Shown here piece after piece: positions 8,886 to 17,432 of a stretch of 64,000 nt of DNA (the first letter of the stretch is position 1; every line of letters starts with the position of its first letter). Below the pieces are notes generated by a model, which searched no databases, was not told the DNA's origin, and was given only the letters and a program-made list of their open reading frames with translations. Source of the stretch: NORP240 sp965222175 (lineage in GTDB: Bacteria; Pseudomonadota; Gammaproteobacteria; Pseudomonadales; Pseudohongiellaceae); contig OZ244938.1 of the NCBI GenBank assembly GCA_965222175.1, positions 124,001 through 188,000 of the forward strand, read 5' to 3'. The translations under genes were made by a program, and so were the position numbers.

Positions 8886-10271
8886 TCAATCGTAGACCAC
8901 GTTTCTCACCACCGCGTAGTAGTCGCCTATTGCCCGTCGAAACGCGGCCTCACGAACCTGTTCGTCGTTGCCATGGACCCCGGTATGCTCTCCGCTTTCC
9001 GTGATCAGCGGATTGAAGCCATAACTGACTATCCCCAGATCGCGGGTGAAGTGACTGTCGGTAAAGCCGGTGCTGACCGACGGCAGAACCCTTGAGCCGG
9101 GATAGAGTTCCCCGGTGACCCGTTCGATGGCCTGGAAGAGCCGCGTGTTGGTTTCGGAAATCGCCGGAGTGAACGCCATGATCACTTCAACATCCACGCC
9201 GGTAGGGGCAACCAGTTCCTGCATTTCGGCGATAAACTGTTCCGCCGGCTTGTCCGGCAGAATGCGGCAATCCAGTTCTGCCCAGGCTTCCGGCGGAATG
9301 ACATTGATCTTGCTTGAACCGCTCATGCGGGTCAGGGAACAGGTATCCCGAATCAGGGAATGATGGCCGGCCCGGGCTTCATGCAGTCGTTGTACAAACG
9401 CCGGGTTCTGAATGGCCCGGGCAATATCGGCATAGGCCGGACCCCATTCCTCGTCCATGGCCACGGACAGAGACGCGAAATAGGTGGCAACCGGCGCGAT
9501 TGCCCGGGGCGGGAACGGATTGTCCAGGATGGTATTCAGTGCGCGGACAATACGCGTTACGGCGCTGTTGGGCCGTGGCGAGGAACCGTGCCCCGGCGTA
9601 TCGACGGCGTTCAGACGCAGCCACACCGGTACCTTCTGAGTGACTTCGGTACTGAAAACTATGTCCTCGCCATTTCTGCTGCCGCCACCACCTTCATTGA
9701 GCAGGAAACCCACGCCGTCGAAAATTTCCGGCCGATTCTCGATCAGCCAGCCCACGCCAAAGTAACCGCCGGCTTCTTCGTCGGCCGTGGCCAGGAAAAT
9801 AACATCACGATTCAGCGGGCGTCCGGATCGATGCAGGCTGAGAAAGGTGGCCAGTTGGGTGATGCCCAGCCCTTTCATGTCCCGTGCTCCGCGGCCAAGA
9901 ATATAGCCGTCGCGGATGTCTCCGGATAATGGCGGTATGGTCCAGAACTCTTCTTCCGCCGGGACTACGTCGGTATGTTGCAATAGAATCAGACCTGGCT
10001 CGTCGCCTCCTTCCAGTCGCGCCCAGATATTGCCTCGACCCGGCGCGCTTTCAGCGGTTTCATATTCGATTCCTGCCGCTTCGAAGATCCTGGCATAGAA
10101 CTCCACGGCGCGGTATTCATTGCCAGGCGGGTTGATGGTATCGATGCGAATCAGTTCCTGCAGCCAGACCACGGCCTCGTCCTCCAGGGACTGCAGGTCC
10201 TGGGCATGAGCTAAACCACTGGTAACGGCCACGAGAAAAACAGGCAGAAATTTCCGGAAAACACCATTCAC
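8886..10271 (-). CDS. Secreted M20 family zinc metallopeptidase
   Basis: A 461-residue protein with a signal peptide (MNGVFRKFLPVFLVAVTSGLAHAQ). The M20 metal site is clear: H99-T-D101 in LLQHTDVVP, the bridging D131 in GRGARDMKG, and the catalytic and ligand pair E165-E166 in TADEEAGG; the last histidine is in EHTGVHGND. Family members are di-zinc exopeptidases, dipeptidases or amidohydrolases (carboxypeptidase G2, ArgE, DapE). Export suggests peptide or N-acyl-amino-acid scavenging in the periplasm. A copy of the dispersed TCAGAGGTTCC repeat (10288-10306) lies 17 bases upstream of the start. Confidence 0.92.
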   Translation of the reverse strand: MNGVFRKFLPVFLVAVTSGLAHAQDLQSLEDEAVVWLQELIRIDTINPPGNEYRAVEFYARIFEAAGIEYETAESAPGRGNIWARLEGGDEPGLILLQHTDVVPAEEEFWTIPPLSGDIRDGYILGRGARDMKGLGITQLATFLSLHRSGRPLNRDVIFLATADEEAGGYFGVGWLIENRPEIFDGVGFLLNEGGGGSRNGEDIVFSTEVTQKVPVWLRLNAVDTPGHGSSPRPNSAVTRIVRALNTILDNPFPPRAIAPVATYFASLSVAMDEEWGPAYADIARAIQNPAFVQRLHEARAGHHSLIRDTCSLTRMSGSSKINVIPPEAWAELDCRILPDKPAEQFIAEMQELVAPTGVDVEVIMAFTPAISETNTRLFQAIERVTGELYPGSRVLPSVSTGFTDSHFTRDLGIVSYGFNPLITESGEHTGVHGNDEQVREAAFRRAIGDYYAVVRNVVYD

Positions 10272-10287
10272 GATAAATACTCCAAGG

Positions 10288-10306
10288 TTAATCAGAGGTT
10301 CCTTAA
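10288..10306. repeat. Dispersed palindromic repeat, copy A
   Basis: TTAATCAGAGGTTCCTTAA, one arm of the family described at 39720-39769. It lies in the leader of the M20 peptidase gene. Confidence 0.55.
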
Positions 10307-10457
10307 TTCAGCAGCCATTGTAGGTAAAAACCGGGGTGGAAACCAATCAGCCCCGCTAGTGAACGGGTCGCGGAATGCGAAGACTCAGTGACTCGTCCGC
10401 CGAATTTCAACCGGCGACACCCGCCAGTACCGGAGGCAGCTCCTGTGGAAAGCCGGA

Positions 10458-10901
10458 CTACTGGGAATCTGCAGCCAGTGGTGCGAATTCCAGAAGAATA
10501 CCCTGGCGGTCAGTGGTGAACACCAGGTGCTGTTCATTCTCGGAAAATGCCTGCACGTTCATCAGGTTACTGACGAAATGATTGTGCAGGGTGCCGGGAG
10601 GGCACATGTTGTTGGAGGTGGTGAACTGTTCCAGGTCAAGGTTGTTGCCGTCCTGGACCCAGCTGGCACTGACCCGGTTGCAGTCGGAAGTGGCGGAAAA
10701 GCGGCTGTCGCTGCGAAACCGCAGCACGTAGTCACCGGGGTTCTCCGGGATGAATTCAAAGCCACCCAGCACGGTAATGCTCTCCAGTTGCCATGCCGTG
10801 TTCTCCAGGGCCATGGGCCCGGAGTCAGTGGGAGCCTCTTCTGCCGGACTGCAGCGCAATAGTGCAAGTACCGTTACCGAGGCGAGAAATCCAAGTCGCA
10901 T
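10458..10901 (-). CDS. META-domain lipoprotein (HslJ-like)
   Basis: From the ATG at 10901 the protein has 147 residues. It starts MRLGFLASVTVLALLRCS, a lipoprotein signal with the lipidated cysteine after LLR. The rest is one META domain: ALENTAWQLESI opens it and FSATSDCNRVSASW is the usual conserved core. META/HslJ proteins are small envelope proteins linked in E. coli to heat shock and novobiocin resistance. An in-frame ATG at 10916 would add MSMSI, encoded by the ATTGAC repeat; no start has a clear ribosome-binding site, so the exact N-terminus is open. Confidence 0.82.
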   Translation of the reverse strand: MRLGFLASVTVLALLRCSPAEEAPTDSGPMALENTAWQLESITVLGGFEFIPENPGDYVLRFRSDSRFSATSDCNRVSASWVQDGNNLDLEQFTTSNNMCPPGTLHNHFVSNLMNVQAFSENEQHLVFTTDRQGILLEFAPLAADSQ

Positions 10902-10902
10902 T

Positions 10903-10920
10903 ATTGACATTGACATTGAC
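10903..10920. repeat. Triple ATTGAC tandem repeat
   Basis: Three exact head-to-tail copies of ATTGAC lie immediately upstream of the lipoprotein start. On the coding strand they supply alternative in-frame ATG codons (M-S-M-S-I-M), so changes in copy number could shift the start site. Confidence 0.7.
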
Positions 10921-11255
10921 AGCCGATCTGGCCGGTCGCAGGACAACCGGGCGTGGTGAATCCGGATTCAGCGGAAGATTCCTGGTGTCTTGCCGCCGGC
11001 ACTGGCGGCTGAAAATCGCTGATGATTCCAGTCCAGGCACCTCACTCACGGGTTGGCATTCTAAAGTGGACGAGGGCAATGGTCCAGTCCCGGCGGTAAA
11101 CGGGTGGGTCTGGGCGATCTGCTGTGATACCGTTTACCTGATCCGTAACAGCCTGTGCCGGTGCGCGCAGTATAGCCAGCCGGTTCACGGCAGTCCGGAT
11201 CGAGGCTTCACGGCGCTTGCATTGCCGGTTCATCAATCAGACGAGGAGAACCGTT
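10921..11255. other. Divergent intergenic region (335 bp)
   Basis: This region separates the META lipoprotein (-) from the molybdopterin dehydrogenase (+). I see no convincing ORF or strong hairpin. A GAGGAGA ribosome-binding site at 11241-11248 serves the dehydrogenase. Confidence 0.5.
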
Positions 11256-13664
11256 ATGGCTTACAACCTGCTGGGCAAGGATTTTGTTCCCCCTGACGTA
11301 CACGCCAAGGTCACTGGCGCGGCCAGGTACGCCGAGGATTTCAAGGTGGATGGCATGTTGTACAGTCGCCTGCTGACCAGTCCGGTGCCCCACGCCCGAG
11401 TCCGTAGTATCGATACCTCGGCTGCGCTGCAGATCGATGGCGTCATGGCGGTGCTGACTGCCGACGATGTGCCAGCCGCGAGTGGGGCCCAGAACCCGAT
11501 CCTGACCAACAATCCCCGCTACGTTGGGGATCCGATACTCGCCGTGGCTGCCGTCTCTGAACAGATTGCCGAAGATGCCGTTGCCGCAATCCGGGTGGAA
11601 TTCGAGCCTTTGCCGTTCACCGTGGATCCGCTGGACAGTCTGAAACCCGGCGGTAGCACTGCCCACGTCGAGGGCAATATCGGTAATTCCTCCCTGCAGG
11701 AAGACATCCGCACCCTGCGCTGGGAACAGCGGGTTTTCGACGAAGCCGGGGAAGACCGATTGCCGCTGGGGGAGCCGGTCCGCGAGTGGACGGTGGGGGA
11801 TCTTGATACCGGTTTTGCCGCGGCGGACTATGTGCTGGACGAGAGCTTCGTGACTGCCAGCAACTCGCACCTGTCCATGGAACCCCGGTCAGCCCTGGCC
11901 TATTGGGAAAACGGCAAGTGCTTTCTGTACGGATCCAGCCAGAGTCAGAGTTTCCCGGTGCCCGCCATGGCGGCCTATATCGGTATCCCGCCGGAAAACC
12001 TGGTTTTTATCGCCGAGTTCTGTGGTGGTGGTTTCGGCTCCAAGGGGGCCGGCTACCCGGCTATGTCCATCCCGGCTCACCTGTCCCGGCTGGCGGGACG
12101 GCCGGTCATGCTGCGCATTTCCCGGGAGGAGGAGTATTACATCGGCTCCGCGCGCCATGGATTCCAGGGCAGGGCCAGGATCGGCTTTCGCCGCGACGGG
12201 CGGATCACCGCCATGGACCTGTACGTGGTGCAGGACAATGGCGGCAATGCCGGTTTTTCTGACTGGCTTTCCGCCGGCGATGCGGTATCACTGGTTTATC
12301 AGCCCCTGGCCATGCGTTTCAGGGGAGTGCCGGTGTTCACCAATACGCCCATGAAAGGACCGCAGCGGGGCCCGGGCCAGAACCAGATTGCCGTGGCGCT
12401 GGAGCCACTGATGGACAAGGCTGCCCGGGAACTGGGCCTGGACCCACTGCAACTGCGTGCCGTCAATGCACCCGAATCCGACGCCCGCTACGGCAGTTCC
12501 CGCAGCAACGTCACCAGCGCCCACCTGCCCGAGGCGCTGGCCCGGGGTGCGGAACAATTCGGCTGGCAGGAAAAACTGGCGACCAATGGCCGCCGTAACG
12601 GCAGCAAGGTGATCGGTGTTGGCGTCGGTCAGGCCTATCACTCCGCCGGTAGCAACGGATTCGATGGGCTGGTTCGCATCACGCCGGATGGCAGGCTGCA
12701 CATTCACACGGGTGTCGGCAATCTGGGCACCTACTCCCATACCAGCACGTCGCGGGTTGCGGCGGAAGTTCTGCAGTGTCGCTGGGAAAACTGCGAAGTA
12801 CAGCGTGGTGACAGTCGCCGGCACCTGCCGTGGAACCTGGGGCAGTTCGGCAGTAATACGTCGTTTACCATGACCCGTACAAATTACGTAGCGGCCATGG
12901 ATGCGCTGCAGAAACTCAAGGAAATTGCGGCCCTGGAACTGGGCGGCACCCCTGATGACTACACTATCGGTGAAGAGCGGGTGTTCCTTCGTGCCGATCC
13001 GTCCCGTTTTATTTCCTACGGTCGGGCGGCGACCCTGGCCATTGAGCTGGGCGGCAGGTTCAGCGGTGAGATCGCACCGGAAGGCATAAACCCGATGACC
13101 GCCCGTTCCGTCGCCGGACTTGCAGGCAGCGGTCTGATCGGCGTGGCACGGGACAACCTGCCCAAGGATGGAACCGTACCTGCGCTGGCGGCGGGGTTCG
13201 TCCAGATCGAACTGGACCTGGAAACCGGGAAATTCAAGGTCCTCGATTACGTGGGTGTGGCGGATTGCGGCACGGTGCTGCATCCTGCCGGGTTACGCAA
13301 CCAGATATTCAGTGCCGCCTACATGGGGTTCGGCATGGCCGGTTTCGAACGGCACGCCTATGACCCCCAGAACGGGCTGCCGGCCAACACCGGACTGTGG
13401 CAATCCAAACCACCGACCATCATGGATGCGACACCGCACATGGACTGGGCAGCCATCGACAAACCGGATCCACAGAATCCGGTGGGCGCCAAGGGGGTCG
13501 GCGAGCCCATCCAGGGATGCGCCGCCGCGGCGCTGGTATGTGCTATCTCCAATGCCCTGGGCGGGCACCTGTTCAATCGGGTGCCGGTAACCGCGGACAT
13601 GATCGTCAATGTGGTCAGTGGTCGGCGTCAGTCACACCGGCCGCTGCAGACGAATACGGTTTAA
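11256..13664 (+). CDS. Xanthine dehydrogenase-family molybdopterin-binding large subunit
   Basis: An 802-residue protein of the xanthine/aldehyde/CO dehydrogenase large-subunit family. It has the N-terminal ald_Xan_dh hammerhead domain (residues about 10-130; YVGDPILAVAAVSEQ) and then the molybdenum cofactor domain, with CGGGFGSKG at 256-264, PQRGPGQNQ at 369-377 and the catalytic glutamate in GAKGVGEP at about E750. The ATG at 11256 follows GAGGAGA by 8 bases. Members normally work with an FeS subunit and often an FAD subunit, but neither is present next to it: both flanking genes are on the other strand. No Tat signal is visible, so it is probably cytoplasmic. The substrate is not known. 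Confidence 0.92.
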   Translation: MAYNLLGKDFVPPDVHAKVTGAARYAEDFKVDGMLYSRLLTSPVPHARVRSIDTSAALQIDGVMAVLTADDVPAASGAQNPILTNNPRYVGDPILAVAAVSEQIAEDAVAAIRVEFEPLPFTVDPLDSLKPGGSTAHVEGNIGNSSLQEDIRTLRWEQRVFDEAGEDRLPLGEPVREWTVGDLDTGFAAADYVLDESFVTASNSHLSMEPRSALAYWENGKCFLYGSSQSQSFPVPAMAAYIGIPPENLVFIAEFCGGGFGSKGAGYPAMSIPAHLSRLAGRPVMLRISREEEYYIGSARHGFQGRARIGFRRDGRITAMDLYVVQDNGGNAGFSDWLSAGDAVSLVYQPLAMRFRGVPVFTNTPMKGPQRGPGQNQIAVALEPLMDKAARELGLDPLQLRAVNAPESDARYGSSRSNVTSAHLPEALARGAEQFGWQEKLATNGRRNGSKVIGVGVGQAYHSAGSNGFDGLVRITPDGRLHIHTGVGNLGTYSHTSTSRVAAEVLQCRWENCEVQRGDSRRHLPWNLGQFGSNTSFTMTRTNYVAAMDALQKLKEIAALELGGTPDDYTIGEERVFLRADPSRFISYGRAATLAIELGGRFSGEIAPEGINPMTARSVAGLAGSGLIGVARDNLPKDGTVPALAAGFVQIELDLETGKFKVLDYVGVADCGTVLHPAGLRNQIFSAAYMGFGMAGFERHAYDPQNGLPANTGLWQSKPPTIMDATPHMDWAAIDKPDPQNPVGAKGVGEPIQGCAAAALVCAISNALGGHLFNRVPVTADMIVNVVSGRRQSHRPLQTNTV

Positions 13665-13733
13665 CAGCGCCGCACCGGGGTTCAGTACGGATCTGCCTTG
13701 AGCGCCAGAGGGTCGATTCGGCGTCTGGTCGTT

Positions 13734-14633
13734 TCAGGCGGACCTTGCCACGCTTGCCTCTGTTCTGTGGTCCGTAGCCTGGGAGCTGGCCAAGGCTGTT
13801 ACCTTGTGTCCCGGCTGTTCGTCTGTCTCCGGTGAATCCTGTCCGTCCTGTGGATCTTCTGCCTGGTCCGCGGCGGGTTGCGGGCTATGCGACTCGCCGG
13901 TTTCATTTTCCTCGGTCATCTTTTCCGCAATATCCGTGGCACTCTCCGCAGGCTGTCCCTCGTCAGCGGTGTCAGCTGCCTGGGGGGACGGTGAATGTTC
14001 CGCTGTCGCCGCAACGGATTCGGTACCCTGTTCGGCTGAATCCGGTGACGCTGCATTAGTAGCGGCAACGGTGGCAGCCGGGGTCTCGGCGACGGCGTCA
14101 TCACTTTCTTCTGCAACCGGGGATGTGGCTTCTCCGGGCGTCTCGATACCTGCCACGGTATCCGTTTCCACAGGCGCCAGGCCCTTGGCAATTGCCTCGC
14201 GTAACCCGGCGGACGCCACCTCGTTGCTGATAACTTCCCAGACTGCCAGAAGCCCCGGATTAAGCTGCAGGGTCTCCAACAGCTTCAGTTTGACCGAGTC
14301 GGCGAGTGCATCGTCGCCCCCGGCTTCCGCCCGCTGCTGTTGATTGGCAAGCAACGTGAGATATTCCTCGGCCAGGAATGCAAACCGTTCTTCATCGATA
14401 TCGTTGAGACGCCGTTCTGCCAATCCATCCTGCCAGATTCTGGCGAGGTCGGCATTGGTTACCATGAGCCGATTGAAATCCGCTATCTCGGCCCTGTTCT
14501 TGTCAATAGTCTCCGTGCGGGACTTGACGATGACGGTTGTATTGTTGTCCCGCACAAGCCTGATCAGGTAGATAAGCAACACAACCAGGGCAGTAACCTC
14601 GACAAGTTCGATGATGGTAGCAAAAGCGTTCAT
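13734..14633 (-). CDS. Membrane-anchored protein with long acidic Ala/Pro/Glu tail
   Basis: A 299-residue protein from the ATG at 14633, with GGAGGG 6 bases upstream. One N-terminal transmembrane helix (residues about 8-25: ELVEVTALVVLLIYLIRLV) is followed by a cytoplasmic-looking helical region to about residue 140 (TIDKNRAEIADFNRLM; DEERFAFLAEEYLTLLANQQ). After that comes about 150 residues of acidic low-complexity sequence rich in A, E, P, T, S and D. The helical part resembles proteins of unknown function that follow a single membrane helix. The tail is probably disordered. I cannot assign a function. Confidence 0.75.
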   Translation of the reverse strand: MNAFATIIELVEVTALVVLLIYLIRLVRDNNTTVIVKSRTETIDKNRAEIADFNRLMVTNADLARIWQDGLAERRLNDIDEERFAFLAEEYLTLLANQQQRAEAGGDDALADSVKLKLLETLQLNPGLLAVWEVISNEVASAGLREAIAKGLAPVETDTVAGIETPGEATSPVAEESDDAVAETPAATVAATNAASPDSAEQGTESVAATAEHSPSPQAADTADEGQPAESATDIAEKMTEENETGESHSPQPAADQAEDPQDGQDSPETDEQPGHKVTALASSQATDHRTEASVARSA

Positions 14634-15159
14634 ACAACCCTCCACGGGAGATCAAAAAGGTGTCGTTATTTTATGAATTGCAGCTGACGGAAGCTGCTAT
14701 TCCTGGCAATTGTTTCCGGTCTGGCAACAACGGCTGTACACCATCAGCGGCGTCCTCTGGCTACAGGGCTGATGGCAACTGACCGTGTACTCGATTTCCG
14801 TGCAATTTCCGGCTGCTGCTGGTTTCAGCCGCGACATTCCACGAATGAAAAACAGCACTACTAACAGCGGTATCGGTAAAGAATCGGTTATCTTTGCCGG
14901 ATACTGTTGCAGCTACTTAAAGTGTTTTAGAATCTTGTTCAGAAAACTACCTGATTTTCCTGGTTTCTCGTGACTAAAATTTTTTTACAAATTTTTTTCA
15001 CTCTGGGTGGAACCGACGGAGGCGTAAATCGGGAAATTGCAGCAGCATCGCTGCAGCTGTCGCTCTGGAAATTCAGGTCCTGCCATTATCTCTTATGCCC
15101 GGCTTGCTTGTCTTGCTTACCTGGCGTTTTTTATCTGTCTGGCAGCTGTCAGAGGTTCC
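14634..15159. other. Intergenic region, 526 bp, partly AT-rich
   Basis: No coding sequence with a credible start was found on either strand. The stretch at about 14850-15010 is much more AT-rich than its surroundings and includes two T-runs (14977-15000). It is upstream of the anchored acidic protein gene, so it probably holds that gene's promoter. A partial copy of the dispersed repeat lies at 15149-15163. Confidence 0.5.
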
Positions 15160-15163
15160 CTAG
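15149..15163. repeat. Dispersed palindromic repeat, short copy F
   Basis: TCAGAGGTTCCCTAG matches the right arm of the repeat family (compare 58201-58213). It overlaps the stop codon of the MgtC-like gene. Confidence 0.4.
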
Positions 15164-15585
15164 TCTTTGTGCTCCTTGATCAGGGGTACCAGGGTAAGGG
15201 TGGTAAACGTTACCAGCGACAGGGCAATTGCAATTTCATAGCGCGCGAATGCCACGGCCATGCCAATGGCCCCGGTGACCCACAGGCTGGCTGCAGTGGC
15301 TGTACCGGTGACCCCGGTGCTGCTTTTCAGGATTGAACCACCGCCAATGAATCCCATGCCGGTGATGATACCGTAAAGAACCCGCGACTCGGCGTCGGTG
15401 GTATCCAGTACCTGGACTCCGATCAGCATGTAGCCGCAGGAAGCAATGGCCACCAGGGGAAAAGTCCGCAATCCGGCATTGCGTTTCGCCTTGGACTCGC
15501 GATTGATGCCCACAGGCAGGGCCAGCAGGTAGGCCACACCGAGCTTTATCAAGGTGTCCAGAATTTCCGGGTAATTGATCGCCAT
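15160..15585 (-). CDS. MgtC/SapB family inner-membrane protein
   Basis: A 141-residue membrane protein with about four hydrophobic helices. The family signatures are ALPVGINRESKAKRNAGLRT near the N-terminus and ITGMGFIGGGSILKSS in the middle, as in MgtC/SapB. Only the transmembrane domain is present: the C-terminal ACT-like domain of Salmonella MgtC is missing, as in most environmental homologues. MgtC proteins are linked to growth at low magnesium and to control of ATP synthase. A GAGGAAG ribosome-binding site precedes the ATG at 15585. Confidence 0.92.
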   Translation of the reverse strand: MAINYPEILDTLIKLGVAYLLALPVGINRESKAKRNAGLRTFPLVAIASCGYMLIGVQVLDTTDAESRVLYGIITGMGFIGGGSILKSSTGVTGTATAASLWVTGAIGMAVAFARYEIAIALSLVTFTTLTLVPLIKEHKD

Positions 15586-15700
15586 CGCGGCTTCCTCGCT
15601 GGGTATTCCGCCTCATGGGGGTGACGTATCCGGGCGGGGTGGCCAGCCGGGCCGGCTGGCCACATTCCGTTTCCGGCTTCAACCGGAATCCCTGCCGGGT

Positions 15701-16054
15701 TTATTGATTGCCGTTGTAACGGATGGTTCGTGCCATGGCCCGGTCTTCGATGTCCAGGTCCAGGGTGACGATTTCACCTTCCTGAATGTCGCTGAGATCA
15801 TCGGGCAGTACGTCCGACCTCCAATCGTCCTGGATCTCGACGCTTTCGGGAATCTTATAAGTCTGGATCGAATTTACCGGTTCGTCAACGTTATCCCCGA
15901 CCTCGGTGAGGTGCAGGGTAAGCGTCCTGGCGTTCAGGTCCCGTTCCAGGACTCGGCCCGACAGCTGGTCCGGCTCAATTGCGAGGGCGCCGGATGACGC
16001 GAACAGCATGATAAGTCCTGTCAGGATTGTTAGTTTAACAGTCATGATTTTCAT
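15701..16054 (-). CDS. Small exported protein of unknown function
   Basis: A 117-residue precursor with a signal peptide (MKIMTVKLTILTGLIMLFASSGALA) and a mature region of about 90 acidic residues. It contains SGRVLERDLNARTLTLHLTE and GEIVTLDLDIEDRAMARTI, a pattern suggesting a small beta-barrel of the kind found in exported DUF proteins that modify how a partner behaves. The ATG at 16054 is favoured over the TTG just before it because GGAGG lies 6 bases upstream. I know of no assigned function. Confidence 0.72.
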   Translation of the reverse strand: MKIMTVKLTILTGLIMLFASSGALAIEPDQLSGRVLERDLNARTLTLHLTEVGDNVDEPVNSIQTYKIPESVEIQDDWRSDVLPDDLSDIQEGEIVTLDLDIEDRAMARTIRYNGNQ

Positions 16055-16154
16055 CAAGAACCTCCATTGTGAGAGTAAGCAGTCTTCGTTGCGAGACTGT
16101 GTCGCGTTCTCACTTCAACCAACGCAAGCCTTGAAGAATAGTTCCGAACCCGGA

Positions 16155-17429
16155 TTATTCTGCACGATTACCCGACAGCGCGCCATCTCCTGCCGAGGCC
16201 AGGCTTTTCATAATGTCCCATTCACTCTTGATGCGAGCCAGAACCTGCTCCCAGGCCTTCTCTTCAGATTGTGCATCGGCGGCATTCTGACGGTGCAGTC
16301 GTCTGAAACAATCCAGCGCCCGCTGTGCGCAATGTTTCATGGAATGCTGCCGGGCAGTGTCCCGCGCCCGCCTGATCAACGTCAGCCGTTCATCACCGTC
16401 CAGTTGATGGACCCAGTCCAGCGCGGCGCTGAAACTGTCCACGGTTTCCTCTTGCAACAGCCGGCCATTGCCGCGGTCTTCGATCACCTCGCGGGCACCG
16501 GACGCATCCACTGCCACCACTGGCAGCCCGGCAGCCATGGCTTCGATCAGCACCATTCCCTGGGTCTCGCTTTTTGAAGCGAAAGCGAACACGTCCATGG
16601 CGCACAGGGCATCCGACAGATCCTGCTTTTCCAGGGTTCCGGTCAGAACCAGCCTGTCCTGCAGGCCGGCCCGGGAGAAAATATCAATTATCTGGCTGCT
16701 TTCATCGCCGTCACCAACCACCAGGAAATAGCACTGTTCCCGCGACTTGATAAATTCCAGAACCCCACGACTCAGGAAACGTATATTTTTTTCCGGTGCC
16801 AACCTGCCCATGTGGCCCACAACCCATGCGGTTTCCGGGATGTTCAGGCTGCCACGGCAACGTTGGCCATTGCCGACGGCGAATTTTTCCACATCGACAC
16901 CGGTAGGAATGACTTCCACCGGTACCCTGACACCGCGTTCCATAACGAGGTCGCGAATGCTCTCGCTGGGGGCGATAACCTGGTCTGAAAGGTTTGCGTA
17001 GTGAGTCGCAAGTTCGATGACAAAGTTCTGTAACAGTGGCGAATCCCCGGGGACGTAGTGGGTGTACTGTTCATAAAGTGTGTGATGGGTGAACGCCAGC
17101 GGAACATTCAGTATCCGGGCAAGCCGGACCGCAGTCATGCCAAGCAGGAATGGGTGCTGGGAGTGGATGATATCCGGCTCGAATTCCTCCACTGCCCGGT
17201 TGATGCCCTTGGGCAGCGGCAGCACTACGGAGAAATCACTGGCATTGAAGTTCTGAATTGCACTGACCCGGATAACGTTGTCTTCCTGCGTCGGCATGCC
17301 TTCGAATTCCGGCGCAATGACGAGGACGTTATGCCCGGCATCCAGGTACTCTTTCCTGAATCCTTCAACGGAGCGGGCTACGCCACCGACATGGGGTGTG
17401 AACGTGTTGGTGATTATTACGATATTCAT
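16155..17429 (-). CDS. GT4 family glycosyltransferase
   Basis: A 424-residue GT-B enzyme. The N-terminal acceptor half begins NIVIITNTFTPHVGGVARSV. The C-terminal donor half has the family signature GHMGRLAPEKNI and the nucleotide-sugar motif SETQGMVLIEAMAAGLPVV with its E-x7-E pair. It most resembles diacylglycerol glucosyltransferases and alpha-mannosyltransferases acting on lipids or polysaccharides. It is the last gene of a compact operon: the glycosidase-like gene stops at 17433, 3 bases before its start. That pairing suggests synthesis and trimming of one glycan or glycolipid. The acceptor is unknown. Confidence 0.92.
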   Translation of the reverse strand: MNIVIITNTFTPHVGGVARSVEGFRKEYLDAGHNVLVIAPEFEGMPTQEDNVIRVSAIQNFNASDFSVVLPLPKGINRAVEEFEPDIIHSQHPFLLGMTAVRLARILNVPLAFTHHTLYEQYTHYVPGDSPLLQNFVIELATHYANLSDQVIAPSESIRDLVMERGVRVPVEVIPTGVDVEKFAVGNGQRCRGSLNIPETAWVVGHMGRLAPEKNIRFLSRGVLEFIKSREQCYFLVVGDGDESSQIIDIFSRAGLQDRLVLTGTLEKQDLSDALCAMDVFAFASKSETQGMVLIEAMAAGLPVVAVDASGAREVIEDRGNGRLLQEETVDSFSAALDWVHQLDGDERLTLIRRARDTARQHSMKHCAQRALDCFRRLHRQNAADAQSEEKAWEQVLARIKSEWDIMKSLASAGDGALSGNRAE

Positions 17430-17432
17430 TGC

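Noticed and set aside
12288..13283. A 331-codon minus-strand frame inside the molybdopterin dehydrogenase
   Set aside because: A shadow frame; the plus-strand protein has full family motifs.
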